34,959 nucleotides of DNA from Thermoplasmatota archaeon. GTDB taxonomy: Archaea; Thermoplasmatota; Penumbrarchaeia; Penumbrarchaeales; Penumbrarchaeaceae. How positions within the stretch are numbered: position 1 is the first letter of the stretch; every line of letters begins with the position of its first letter. Under the pieces are notes generated by a model. The model was given only the letters and a program-made list of their open reading frames with translations. It did no database searches and was not told the origin of the DNA. Both the position numbers and the translations under genes were made by a program. The stretch is taken from assembly GCA_025457865.1 (NCBI GenBank), contig JALOTP010000019.1, positions 1 through 34,959 of the forward strand, read 5' to 3'. Shown piece by piece: positions 1-8,266 of the stretch.

Positions 1-1695
1 TGTTGCTCCTACTATACGGACTGGGACGCCCCCCTTCTCATGATGGATCGCAACGCCGATCTCTGTCCAGACCTTCGTCCCGTCCTTCTTTATGGATTCG
101 AGCTCAAGAAGGACCGGATGCTCCGCCTCCCTGCCCTTTGAACGGCGCCCTTGCAGCAGAGCGCTTACGGAGGCCCTCAGGTTCCGAGAGGACCTTTCGG
201 TCAGGACCTTCTCGATGCTCTCGCCACTCAGTTCTTCGGGTCCGTAGCCCAGGACCTTTTCCACAGACGAGCTGAGGAAGATGAACCTGAGCTCATCATC
301 AGCCATCCAGATGATGTCCCGTAAGGTCTCATCAAGGACCCTTGTCCTGGAGGCGGTCCTTTCAAGGTCCTCCTTCAGGCGGTGCTGCTCGGAGACGTCC
401 ATCGCGAACATGACCAGACCTCTCTCCTCGGTGTAAGGGTCCCTGGTCAGGTTCAGATTGATATCGAACCATGAGGTCCCCTCGGTAAGGACCATCTGGT
501 CCTCGAAACGGTCCTGCTCCCCGGTCGATTGGACCCGGTTGAAATGGCCGAGGGCCTTCTCTCGACCCTCCTTCGGGAAGAGGTCCGTCACCCTCTTACC
601 AGGCGGTTTGTTGGGAGGCACCATGAGCCTTCGCCTCATCCCCTCCGAGGTCCAAAGTTCGGTTATGTTCAGGTCGGGATCGAGCAGGGCAAGGAACGAA
701 TCTTGGAAGGAGGGCATGATGGACCTGAGCCTTTCCTCCATCGCCCGGAACCTGCCATCATTGACCTTCTTCTCGCTAATATCCCTCATCATGGCATGGA
801 CCATCGTCTTTCCGTTCAACACGATGGGCCTTACGGTCATCAAGGTCTCGATCGGACCCATCCCCTTCCTCAGCTGTACCCATTCGAACTGGAAGTCCTT
901 CCCCTTGAGGACCTCGCCCATTCCCCATTTTATCATATCTGCGGAATTGGTCCCGTCGGGCTGCTTGGCGGGAGAGAAGTCATAGGACCTTTTTCCGATG
1001 ATCTCCTCTTTGGAACGAAGTCCGTAGAGGACCAGGGCCGCATCGTTCGCATCTAGGACCCTATCGTCATCGACTATAAGCAGGGCGTCAAGGCTGTTAT
1101 CGAACAGCGTCCTGTACCGGCTCTCGCTCTCCTTGAGCTTGAGCTCGGAACGTTTCTTTTCGGAAACATCCTCGAATATGAGGGTCACACCCTTTGAGCC
1201 GTCCGCAAAGGATGTCGGCAGCATCCTGCCGCGGAGATGGACGGTCCTGTCCTCACGCACCATTCGGACCTCGAACAGGTGATCGTTACCCTTTATGACC
1301 TTGCGGAGGACCCTTCTGAGGTCCATGCCCTCCAGGATGGGGAGAGGGTGTTCGACCATGTTCCTACCCATCATCATCTCCCTCCTCGAGCCCAGGAGGC
1401 CAAGGAGGTTCCTGTTCATCTCCAGGACCGAACCGGTCCTGTCAAGGACCATTATCAGGTCAGATGAGAAGTTCAGCATGGCATTCATGGGGACCGAATA
1501 GGAAGGGTAATAGAGCTTGGCCTTCCCGATGTTCCTCATCTCTATGCGCCCGGAGACCTGCAGGACGTCGAGGTATCTTGCGACCGTGTTCCTGTTAAGG
1601 CCCATCTTCCTAGATACCTCGGTCACAGAGAGGCCCCGAGGGTCATCTCTCAACATGGCTACCATATCGGACCTTACTTTTTCAGGGTCGGCCAT
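1..1695 (-). CDS. Winged-helix/HTH protein with four PAS domains, C-terminus outside window
   Basis: Signal-responsive regulator or sensor, probably cytoplasmic since no membrane helix is seen. The frame is open for 565 codons from ATG 1695 and runs off the left edge, so the C-terminus is missing. Residues 1-65 form a helix-turn-helix (VTEVSRKMGLNRNTVARYLD) typical of archaeal winged-helix regulators. Four PAS-like domains follow at about 70-180, 190-310, 315-435 and 440-565, with inter-domain signatures such as EDVSEKKRSE, MMRDISEKK and AMDVSEQHR. A histidine kinase or further PAS domains may lie beyond the edge. The start is supported by GGAG nine bases upstream and by an in-frame stop seven codons before a possible TTG start. 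It is divergent from the manC-type gene. The ligand is unknown. I translated this region by hand and found no frameshift. Confidence 0.88.
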   Translation of the reverse strand, partial: MADPEKVRSDMVAMLRDDPRGLSVTEVSRKMGLNRNTVARYLDVLQVSGRIEMRNIGKAKLYYPSYSVPMNAMLNFSSDLIMVLDRTGSVLEMNRNLLGLLGSRREMMMGRNMVEHPLPILEGMDLRRVLRKVIKGNDHLFEVRMVREDRTVHLRGRMLPTSFADGSKGVTLIFEDVSEKKRSELKLKESESRYRTLFDNSLDALLIVDDDRVLDANDAALVLYGLRSKEEIIGKRSYDFSPAKQPDGTNSADMIKWGMGEVLKGKDFQFEWVQLRKGMGPIETLMTVRPIVLNGKTMVHAMMRDISEKKVNDGRFRAMEERLRSIMPSFQDSFLALLDPDLNITELWTSEGMRRRLMVPPNKPPGKRVTDLFPKEGREKALGHFNRVQSTGEQDRFEDQMVLTEGTSWFDINLNLTRDPYTEERGLVMFAMDVSEQHRLKEDLERTASRTRVLDETLRDIIWMADDELRFIFLSSSVEKVLGYGPEELSGESIEKVLTERSSRNLRASVSALLQGRRSKGREAEHPVLLELESIKKDGTKVWTEIGVAIHHEKGGVPVRIVGAT

Positions 1696-1748
1696 TTCAT
1701 CGTTCTCCAGCAATCCTTTTTCCTGTCATGCAATGCTCCAATGCCATG

Positions 1749-1763
1749 CATATATATAAATAT
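1749..1763 (-). promoter_or_regulatory. TATA-rich promoter of the PAS regulator gene
   Basis: An uninterrupted A/T tract (atatatataaatata) lies about 60 bases upstream of ATG 1695. A start of transcription some 25 bases downstream would leave a leader of about 35 nt containing the GGAG site at 1705-1708. The remaining gap up to 1952 shows nothing but a weaker A/T patch (catatag near 1883) that may serve the divergent gene. Confidence 0.45.
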
Positions 1764-1952
1764 ACCAAATATCCGACAACATCTTTGAACCAACCCGATT
1801 ATATACCCGTTGATTACTGGCCATAAGAGCAAGGGGTACGGGAGGATTGCATGTATGGATCGTTGATTTCACCCTCCAGCTCCATATAGTTCATTTGTTC
1901 CGGGGCAAAACCATTATTTCACCGCTTGTTCTACGGTCAACGGGGTAGCTTT

Positions 1953-2969
1953 GTGAAGGCAGTTGTCCTGGCAGGAGGTTCCGGAGAAAGGTTCTGGCCC
2001 CTCTCCACGAAGGGAAGACCGAAGCAGTTCCTTGACCCACTGGGCAAAGGGAGCCTGCTCCGGATGACCTACGAAAGGCTCACAGAACGTTTTGATGATC
2101 ATGACATTGTGGTTGTCACATCATCGGAGCACAGGAAGCTCACGGTCCAGCATCTGCCGGAGCTCCCTTTGAAGAACATCATAGGCGAACCCGAGAGGAA
2201 GAACACCTGTCCGGCATGCGCCATAGCCTGCTTGCTTTTCGATGACGATATCCATCTGGTTGTCCCTGCGGACCAGTACGTGACATCGAGCGCACCTCTC
2301 TGGAGCGGGTTCGATCTGGCCTTAAGGGCCGTGAGGGAAAATGACTGTCTTGTCACCTTCGGGATACCCGCAAGGAGGCCCGAGACCGGTTACGGTTACA
2401 TAGAACAGGGGAAAGAGGTTTTCAAAGGGGTCCACAGGGCCGCCTCCTTCAAGGAGAAGCCCGACAAGGATACCGCAATGAAGATGGTATCCGGGGGGAA
2501 CCATCTCTGGAACAGCGGGATATTCGTGTGGAGGCCAAGGACCTTCCTGAGTGAGCTTTCCGTCCATGTCCCAGAGGTCCATGGTCCTCTAACATCCGCA
2601 GGTAGGCTGTCGGGCAAGCCCCTATCGGCGGCATATTCGAAGCTGCCGTCCATAAGCGTCGATCATTCCCTCATGGAGCGTTCGGAAAGGGTCTTTGTCG
2701 TGAGGTCGGACCTGGACTGGTCCGATCTAGGCAGCTGGCAGACCGTCAAGGAGCTCATGGGGCCGACCACGAACACTGGTAAGAACGTGCTCCTGGGGTC
2801 AGAAGATGTCCTTATCCGCAGCAGCCGAAAGAGGCCAGTGGCCGTGGTCGGGCTCAGTGATGTCATCATAGTCGATTCCCCGGAAGGGCTCCTCGTCTGC
2901 TCAAGTAGGTCCGCCCAAGAGGTCAGGAAGGTCAGGAAGGAGCTCAGAGAGAGGGGCCTGGAGCGATGA
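1953..2969 (+). CDS. manC: Mannose-1-phosphate guanylyltransferase (nucleotidyltransferase)
   Basis: Cytoplasmic enzyme expected to make GDP-mannose from GTP and mannose-1-phosphate for glycans of the cell surface or glycoproteins. The N-terminus carries the nucleotide-binding signature VVLAGGSGERFWPLS followed by RPKQFL. Later come VPADQYV, the sugar-binding region FKEKP, WNSGIFVWR and the DLDWSDLGSW motif, all hallmarks of the GMP family. At 338 aa it is the short form without a fused phosphomannose isomerase domain. I chose GTG 1953 because it places the AGGSGERF loop at the usual distance from the N-terminus and has GGGGT seven bases upstream; an in-frame TTG at 1926 would add nine residues unlike the family. 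KNTCPAC replaces the more common ENTAPA. Specificity for mannose over other hexoses is inferred. Confidence 0.88.
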   Translation: MKAVVLAGGSGERFWPLSTKGRPKQFLDPLGKGSLLRMTYERLTERFDDHDIVVVTSSEHRKLTVQHLPELPLKNIIGEPERKNTCPACAIACLLFDDDIHLVVPADQYVTSSAPLWSGFDLALRAVRENDCLVTFGIPARRPETGYGYIEQGKEVFKGVHRAASFKEKPDKDTAMKMVSGGNHLWNSGIFVWRPRTFLSELSVHVPEVHGPLTSAGRLSGKPLSAAYSKLPSISVDHSLMERSERVFVVRSDLDWSDLGSWQTVKELMGPTTNTGKNVLLGSEDVLIRSSRKRPVAVVGLSDVIIVDSPEGLLVCSSRSAQEVRKVRKELRERGLER

Positions 2970-3026
2970 TCCATCGGATCGGGGACATGTTCCGTTCCGG
3001 GGCATGGATTAAATCCGACCTGTTCA

Positions 3027-3959
3027 ATGGTCCCATACATGCCTCTCGGGGAAGATATCAAGGACATGCTCATCATGGGCAGGCTCCACTTCCTCCTGGG
3101 AGGGTTCCTCCTTTTCTCCTTGGGTGCGCTTATCGCCGATGCAATGGGAGGTCCCGGCGGACTTCCCAGGTTCCTTATGGGATATGCCGTGTTCTTCCCT
3201 GCGCACCTCTCGGTCTCGTACAGCAATGACCTGTATGATGTGAAGGCCGATTCGTACAACACCCCCTCACCGTTCTCCGGAGGGAGCGGGGTCCTTAATA
3301 GAAGGCCGGAACTGAGGAGATGGGCTTTCATACTGTCCGTAACACTGATAATGATATCACTGGTCATGTCCCTCATCTTCATGATCATATTCGACATGGG
3401 GGTACTCTTTCCCCTCTATGTCCTCATGGGTGCTCTGCTTGGCTGGTTCTATACGGCACCTCCTCTGAAGCTATCCTATCGGGGGATGGGGGAGATCAGC
3501 ACTGCCCTAACCATCGGCCTCCTTGTCCCCATGATGGGCTACTGGATCATGATGGGCAAGCTCGATCCTGGACCGCTGCCCTTCGCACCTTCATTGCTCC
3601 TCTATGGATGTACCTTCATCCTGAACGTTCAAGTGCCCGATGTCGAGGCGGACCTTCTGGGTGGGAAGCGGTCGCTTGTGACAAGGGTCGGGAGGGAGAA
3701 GGCCCTCGATCTCGTCTTCATCCTATCTCTCATGGCATCCGTACATCTCTGGGGCCTTTACCTGATGGGGCTCGGACCAGTCGGCATGGACATGCTCCCG
3801 TTCGCATTGGCATCCTTGGTACCGGTCATAGCATCAATGCCTTCTTTAGTGTCGAGAGCTCGGAACAGGAGGAGGGCCACCTACATGGTCACAGCCAACC
3901 TTGGTTCCAACTTCATCTTCCTCGGGTCCATCGACCTGGGCCTTCTTTTGCTCCAATGA
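3027..3959 (+). CDS. UbiA-family membrane prenyltransferase
   Basis: Integral membrane enzyme that joins a polyprenyl diphosphate to an acceptor. About eight hydrophobic helices are visible. Both Asp-rich motifs of the superfamily are present: NDLYDVKAD (residues 67-75) and DVEAD (205-209) followed by GGKRSL. The sequence SGGSGVL after the first motif and FYTAPPLKL are typical of archaeal members of the MenA/UbiA group. Candidate acceptors are a naphthoquinone precursor or the ether-lipid precursor geranylgeranylglyceryl phosphate; the window does not decide. No strong ribosome-binding site precedes ATG 3027, and an in-frame ATG at 3039 is an alternative. It lies 57 bases after the manC-type gene on the same strand. 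Confidence 0.85.
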   Translation: MVPYMPLGEDIKDMLIMGRLHFLLGGFLLFSLGALIADAMGGPGGLPRFLMGYAVFFPAHLSVSYSNDLYDVKADSYNTPSPFSGGSGVLNRRPELRRWAFILSVTLIMISLVMSLIFMIIFDMGVLFPLYVLMGALLGWFYTAPPLKLSYRGMGEISTALTIGLLVPMMGYWIMMGKLDPGPLPFAPSLLLYGCTFILNVQVPDVEADLLGGKRSLVTRVGREKALDLVFILSLMASVHLWGLYLMGLGPVGMDMLPFALASLVPVIASMPSLVSRARNRRRATYMVTANLGSNFIFLGSIDLGLLLLQ

Positions 3960-3964
3960 CCATC

Positions 3965-3972
3965 ATTTAATA
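3965..3972 (+). promoter_or_regulatory. Possible TATA box for mntP
   Basis: ATTTAATA is centred about 23 bases before ATG 3991, the distance expected for a leaderless archaeal transcript. It supports the upstream of two candidate mntP starts. Confidence 0.35.
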
Positions 3973-3990
3973 GGCCCGGAACATTTGACC

Positions 3991-4593
3991 ATGTTAAGCC
4001 CAGTGGAAAAATGCCATGGATACGTGCCACCCATGCTGTTCCTTTCCCTTGCCGCATTGTCACTGTCCCTTGCCATGGACGCGTTCGCGGCGTCCATAAC
4101 ATGTGGGATAACCGGGAAAGGTAGTAAGGAACAGCTCGCCCTCAAGGTGGGCCTGCTCTTTGGCGGCTTTCAGGCAGGAATGACCGCGCTGGGGTTTCTC
4201 CTTGGCTCGGCCTTCAGGGGCATAGTCGGGGCCGTTGACCATTTCATAGCCTTCTTGCTGCTGCTCATAATAGGCGGTAAGATGGTAATAGATGCCGCAA
4301 GGGACTGGAATAGAGGGAAGGATTGCAAGCCCCTCAGCCATGCCGCGCTCCTGTCCCTGTCAGTTGCGACCTCCATAGATGCCTTTGCCGTCGGCATCAC
4401 ACTATCGCTCCTGCATGAGGACCTGCTCCTGTCCGCATCGATGATAGGGGCCGTTGCTCTCATTCTATCTTTCATTGGGGTCCTCATAGGGGACAGGGTG
4501 AAGGGGACCTTCGCAAGGTATGCCGAGGTCGCAGGCGGGATCGTCCTAATAGGTCTTGGCATCAAGATCCTCATAGAACATACCATGCTCTGA
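3991..4593 (+). CDS. mntP: MntP-type manganese efflux pump
   Basis: Small membrane transporter of the MntP family, whose bacterial members export Mn(II). Six hydrophobic segments form two related halves, each with the family's Asp motif: MDAFAAS near residue 30 and SIDAFAVG near residue 130. GGFQAGM and LIGDRVKG are also family features. Length is 200 aa from ATG 3991; an internal ATG at 4033 gives 186 aa, closer to the usual 185-190, and could be the true start. I prefer 3991 only because of the TATA-like sequence 23 bases upstream. The 3' end nearly abuts the convergent surface-protein gene (6-base gap). No manganese riboswitch is visible. Confidence 0.9.
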   Translation: MLSPVEKCHGYVPPMLFLSLAALSLSLAMDAFAASITCGITGKGSKEQLALKVGLLFGGFQAGMTALGFLLGSAFRGIVGAVDHFIAFLLLLIIGGKMVIDAARDWNRGKDCKPLSHAALLSLSVATSIDAFAVGITLSLLHEDLLLSASMIGAVALILSFIGVLIGDRVKGTFARYAEVAGGIVLIGLGIKILIEHTML

Positions 4594-4599
4594 TGGCCC

Positions 4600-6810
4600 T
4601 CAACGCCTTCCGGACCTGAAGGTCGTACCTTTCCTTGCACGGTGCTCGTCCTCCCGGAACGGCCGTGGGTCGGTGTGACTTGGCTGGATAGGAGGTCTCC
4701 TCTTTTTCATCAAAATACCCCGGTCCTTCAGCCAGCCTAAAAGGTTCAATACTGCTAAGGGGGTTATTATTACGAAAAGTACGACCAGAAATATGCTCAT
4801 GGGATCTTTAAGTATACGATCAAGGGGACCATCGTTCCCTTTTTCGTCTCCCTTGAGGGTTATTGTCCCCAATTCCGTGGTCGATGCAGGTTCTATAAGG
4901 ACCGTCCTCCGGTAGCGCTGGTGTCCCGAAGCCGTGAAGTAGAAGGTCCTTTCCCCCATCCCCACACCTATATCGAACGAACCGTCCTCCCTGCAAACAT
5001 AGGAGCTCCCGTCATCAAGCACGACCAACGCTCCGCCTATGTCCTTCCCGTCATCGTCAAAGACCCTCCCGATGACCCTGCCTTCGTCCGTGAGCGAGAA
5101 CGACCATGAGACCTCTCCAGAAGGGTTCCCCGCAAGGTCTGACGCCCTGATGTCCACAAGATATTCGTCCCCGAACAAGGGCCTGTCGAGAACAACGAAG
5201 GTGGCGTTGTTTCCCCCTACTAGATCGGAGAAACCTCTGATACCTGGGGCCGAGACCTCTATGGTGAGAGGGTCTATCTCCTCATCAAAGAGGACCCAGA
5301 CATTTTCCAAGGTGTCGAGGTCCTCACCCCTTGGCCCGACCGAGATGACCTGGGGGGGTCTTGTGTCCAGTACCAGGATTATATCTGTCACACCCCTGTT
5401 GCCCGAACGGTCCTCCACCATTACCGAGATGTTATGGGGCCCGTCACCGAGAAGGCGGACCTTCCCTGAATCGAGCCTTTCGGACCTTCTGAATGGACCT
5501 TCATCGACGGAGATATAGCAATACCTGGTCCCTGAACCGGACTCTCCCACCTTCCATGTCACCATCGGCTCGTTGGTGGCTACCGGGCGTTCCAGGTCTG
5601 GACCCGTGACCTCAATGGTCGGGGTGATAGTATCGACCATGAACCGAGACCCTGCTTCAACCTTCCTTCCAGCACCATCCTCTGCCGTGACATCGAGCTT
5701 ATGCCAGCCCTCCTCCAGGTCGTGGAAGGTGATGTTGTCCCCTCCCGGAACCGATAGGGGCTGGCCCCAGTCCATTCTCGCTTTGCATGCTACGTTCGTT
5801 GCGGAGTCCACAGCATACCAGGTGCAGAGAACGGAAGATGTGTTAAGGTAGGAACCATCGGATGGGGCGAGTATGATGAGCTGAGGGTATTCAAGGTCAA
5901 TGGTGAAGTTTACGGTGACGTTTGCTGAGTTCCCAGCCATATCCTTGCATTCGAGGTCCACGGTATGTCTGCCGTCAAGCGCGACCAGTTCTTTGCTTTG
6001 AACATTAGGTCCCAAATCGATCTCCCTACCGGAATCGAATCGATAGGTGAATCCCTTGATCCGGCCATGCGCGTCCTCTGCCGCCCAGCTCACGGTGACC
6101 TCCTGTCCTGAAAGGACCTCATCTTCGTACGGGGCGAGCATACGGAGAATGGGGGGGGCGGTATCGACCGTGAAGTTGACCGTTGCCGTTCGTTGGTTCT
6201 CCGCTGTATCGAATGCCTTTACTGCTATGGTATGCTCTCCGTTTTCGAGTTGTTCCAGCTCAATTGAGGTTCCCTGACCATTGTCGGAGAACGGGGTGTT
6301 GTCCAATGATACCTCGAAACGTGAGATGCCGCTGCCCTTATCCTCCGCGGTCCAGCGAACGATAACGGTCGCTGAGGGAACGAAGGCTTCGTTCGATGGG
6401 GAATCTATGGATAACTTGGGCGGTGTCCCATCGGGCGACCCCTGGACGATCGGCGATGGGTCGCTCTCCTCGAGCAGGTTGAACGCTGTGACCCTGTAAC
6501 TATGGACCGCTCCATTCTCTAGGCCATTGTCCTTGTACGAAAGTTCCGTCTGTGGTAGCGTTATCAGAAGTTCAAAGGCATCGTCCCCTAACGCCCTATA
6601 GAGATTGTACCCTAACATTGTCGCAGCACCCAACTCTGGGGCTGTCCAGGATAGGGTCAGGTTACCGTTACCTATTCTGACCTTTAACCCTACTGGCTCT
6701 GAAATGGTCAGGGCGAATGGGACATCTCCATCGTACCCGTCCACGATGCAGGGCGGGACGAACAGCACTGATAGGAATGCGATGCAGCCTATGAGGCCTT
6801 TGATATTCAT
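4600..6810 (-). CDS. Secreted, membrane-anchored Fn3/Ig-like surface protein
   Basis: Probable cell-surface protein of about 736 aa with no recognisable enzyme domain. It begins with a signal peptide (MNIKGLIGCIAFLSVLF), then a fibronectin type III domain (LSWTAPELGAATMLGYNLYR). Four Ig-like repeats of about 95 residues follow, each near a phrase like TVDTAPPILRMLAP. Next are a Big_5-type domain (PPQVISVGPRGEDLDTLENVWVLFDEEID) and a carboxypeptidase-regulatory-like domain (GRVIGRVFDDDGKDIGGALV). It ends with one transmembrane helix (IFLVVLFVIITPLAVLNLL) and a basic cytoplasmic tail. ATGs at 6849 and 6831 lie in frame upstream; 6810 was chosen because it starts a canonical signal peptide and leaves a short leader after the TATA box at 6864-6873. 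The likely role is adhesion or cell-envelope structure. Confidence 0.85.
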   Translation of the reverse strand: MNIKGLIGCIAFLSVLFVPPCIVDGYDGDVPFALTISEPVGLKVRIGNGNLTLSWTAPELGAATMLGYNLYRALGDDAFELLITLPQTELSYKDNGLENGAVHSYRVTAFNLLEESDPSPIVQGSPDGTPPKLSIDSPSNEAFVPSATVIVRWTAEDKGSGISRFEVSLDNTPFSDNGQGTSIELEQLENGEHTIAVKAFDTAENQRTATVNFTVDTAPPILRMLAPYEDEVLSGQEVTVSWAAEDAHGRIKGFTYRFDSGREIDLGPNVQSKELVALDGRHTVDLECKDMAGNSANVTVNFTIDLEYPQLIILAPSDGSYLNTSSVLCTWYAVDSATNVACKARMDWGQPLSVPGGDNITFHDLEEGWHKLDVTAEDGAGRKVEAGSRFMVDTITPTIEVTGPDLERPVATNEPMVTWKVGESGSGTRYCYISVDEGPFRRSERLDSGKVRLLGDGPHNISVMVEDRSGNRGVTDIILVLDTRPPQVISVGPRGEDLDTLENVWVLFDEEIDPLTIEVSAPGIRGFSDLVGGNNATFVVLDRPLFGDEYLVDIRASDLAGNPSGEVSWSFSLTDEGRVIGRVFDDDGKDIGGALVVLDDGSSYVCREDGSFDIGVGMGERTFYFTASGHQRYRRTVLIEPASTTELGTITLKGDEKGNDGPLDRILKDPMSIFLVVLFVIITPLAVLNLLGWLKDRGILMKKRRPPIQPSHTDPRPFREDEHRARKGTTFRSGRR

Positions 6811-6863
6811 GGACGTCCTGTCCTTACCCATCGGACAGGGACCGTTCATCCTTATCTAAATAG

Positions 6864-6873
6864 TTTATTTATA
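6864..6873. promoter_or_regulatory. TATA element shared by two divergent genes
   Basis: TTTATTTATA reads as a TATA box on both strands. On the plus strand its centre is 27 bases from ATG 6896, the textbook spacing for a leaderless mRNA. On the minus strand it is suitably placed to start transcription near 6843, just ahead of the surface-protein start. Confidence 0.55.
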
Positions 6874-6895
6874 CACGTGCAATGTATGCTCCGAC

Positions 6896-7522
6896 ATGGG
6901 TCAGTTCGTTCAGGACCTCCATTTCCTCTGTGTCGACCTTCAGAACGATTTTGCCTCCGAAGGGGGTAGGTACTTCGTTCCTGGCTCATCGCTCGGCTTC
7001 GTTCGGGACGTCCTTGTCCCGTTCATGAGAGAGAGAGGTGTCAAGGCCGTGGAGATAATCTCCGACTACAGGCAGCCCAGGAAAGGGGACCCCAGGGACT
7101 GCTGCCGGCCCGGGGAATGGGGTTTCGTTTCGCAGCTCCCCGAAGATGTCAGAAAGGGTAAGCACTGGGTCAAATCCATGAACAGCCCCGTTTGGACAAG
7201 AAAAGGGGCCGGGGACCCGGATACGGAACCCGACGAACCCTACCAGGACCCGGACGATTTCGGAAGGTGGTTGTCCGAGAACCTTGGAGCACCGGAAGGG
7301 TCCAGGACAGTTGTGGTCTTCGGGCTCACCCTTGACAGGTGCGTTCTCTCCACGGTGATGGAGCTCAGCTGGAGGGGGTACAAGCCTCTGGTGCTGACCG
7401 AGGCCACCGACCTCTCGAGCGGGGATGCCGCGGGCAAGAACATGTTCCTGCGCTCGATACCGTTCATACATTGGGGGGAGCCTGTGGACTTCAAAGAGCT
7501 GAAACGTATGGTCGGTCCTTGA
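6896..7522 (+). CDS. Isochorismatase-fold cysteine hydrolase
   Basis: Cytoplasmic hydrolase of the isochorismatase/nicotinamidase superfamily, 208 aa. The catalytic triad is visible: Asp14 in VDLQNDF, Lys93 in WVKSMNS and Cys149 in LTLDRCVLSTV, with the preceding small-residue stretch that forms the cis-peptide. The nicotinamidase metal site, usually an Asp-x-His pair with further histidines, is not conserved here (SDYRQPRKG), so NAD salvage by a metal-dependent nicotinamidase is unlikely. An unusual acidic Pro-rich insert (GDPDTEPDEPYQDPDD) precedes the C-terminal half. No leader is evident, consistent with the TATA box 27 bases upstream. The next gene follows after 13 bases, suggesting a two-gene operon. 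The substrate is unknown. Confidence 0.85.
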   Translation: MGQFVQDLHFLCVDLQNDFASEGGRYFVPGSSLGFVRDVLVPFMRERGVKAVEIISDYRQPRKGDPRDCCRPGEWGFVSQLPEDVRKGKHWVKSMNSPVWTRKGAGDPDTEPDEPYQDPDDFGRWLSENLGAPEGSRTVVVFGLTLDRCVLSTVMELSWRGYKPLVLTEATDLSSGDAAGKNMFLRSIPFIHWGEPVDFKELKRMVGP

Positions 7523-7535
7523 AGGGTGTGGTCCG

Positions 7536-8138
7536 GTGGACATCGCTTCGTTCTGGGACTCATGGATGTTCACGTGGGTGCTTCTGCCCATGATGATATT
7601 CTGCGCCAGGATAGTCGATGTGAGCGTGGGCACCCTCAGAGTGGTCTTCATATCGAGAGGCAACAAGCTCATCGCTCCCATAATGGGGTTCTTCGAGGTC
7701 ATCATATGGCTCATAGCCATAGGCCAGATAATGAAGAACCTGACCAATGTCATGTGCTACATAGCCTACGGCGGTGGGTTCGCCACCGGAACGTTCGTGG
7801 GGATGTGGATAGTGGACAGATTGACCATGGGGACCTCTCTTGTAAGGGTCATAACCTCAAGGGATACCTCGAAGCTCGAAGAGAGGTTGAGGGCCATGGG
7901 GTACGGGGTAACGAAGGTGGAAGCGGAGGGGAAGGAGGGTGAGACCAATGTCATGTTCACCGTGATACGGAACAATGACCTAAAAGACGTCCTAAAGCTC
8001 GTGGAGACATACAATCCGAGGGCGTTCTACACCATAGAGGACATAAGGAGCGCCGGGAAGGGAAAGTTCCCGGGGAAGAGGAGCGCGCTCTCGGCCCTGA
8101 ACCTTCAGCTCTTCAGACCGCACAGGAAGGGAAAGTAG
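7536..8138 (+). CDS. UPF0316-type membrane protein (DUF5698 plus DUF2179)
   Basis: Membrane protein of 200 aa matching the UPF0316 family pattern. About three N-terminal helices (TWVLLPMMIFCARIVDVSVGTLRVVFISRG, interrupted by the conserved ARIVDVSVGTLR signature) are followed by a soluble DUF2179 domain of about 80 residues (GTSLVRVITSRDT ... MFTVIRNNDLKDVLKLVETYNPRAFYTIEDIR). The tail is strongly basic. Family function is unknown; the DUF2179 part is also found in YitT-type membrane proteins. Start GTG 7536 lies 13 bases after the upstream hydrolase, with a weak GGGTG ahead of it, so co-transcription is likely. Confidence 0.85.
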   Translation: MDIASFWDSWMFTWVLLPMMIFCARIVDVSVGTLRVVFISRGNKLIAPIMGFFEVIIWLIAIGQIMKNLTNVMCYIAYGGGFATGTFVGMWIVDRLTMGTSLVRVITSRDTSKLEERLRAMGYGVTKVEAEGKEGETNVMFTVIRNNDLKDVLKLVETYNPRAFYTIEDIRSAGKGKFPGKRSALSALNLQLFRPHRKGK

Positions 8139-8187
8139 TGCCCTTTTGAGGATAAGACCCTTTCAGCTTGACAATCAAGGGTCAATG

Positions 8188-8196
8188 TATAATAAA
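8188..8196 (+). promoter_or_regulatory. TATA box for P5C dehydrogenase
   Basis: TATAATAAA predicts a transcription start near 8218. That lies downstream of an in-frame TTG at 8168 and so argues against using that codon as the start of the dehydrogenase. Confidence 0.5.
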
Positions 8197-8266
8197 GGCG
8201 TTCCTTTCATTATTCCCAGATGGAGCGATTATTCTGATATGGAGCTACGAAAAGCCAAAGAACGAC

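Noticed and set aside
458..1056. Two plus-strand frames of 175 codons at the left end
   Set aside because: The minus strand reads as an unbroken HTH/PAS protein; the plus-strand products show no domain.
7240..7753. Minus-strand frames over the hydrolase operon
   Set aside because: Shadows of the isochorismatase-fold and UPF0316 genes, whose motifs are unambiguous.
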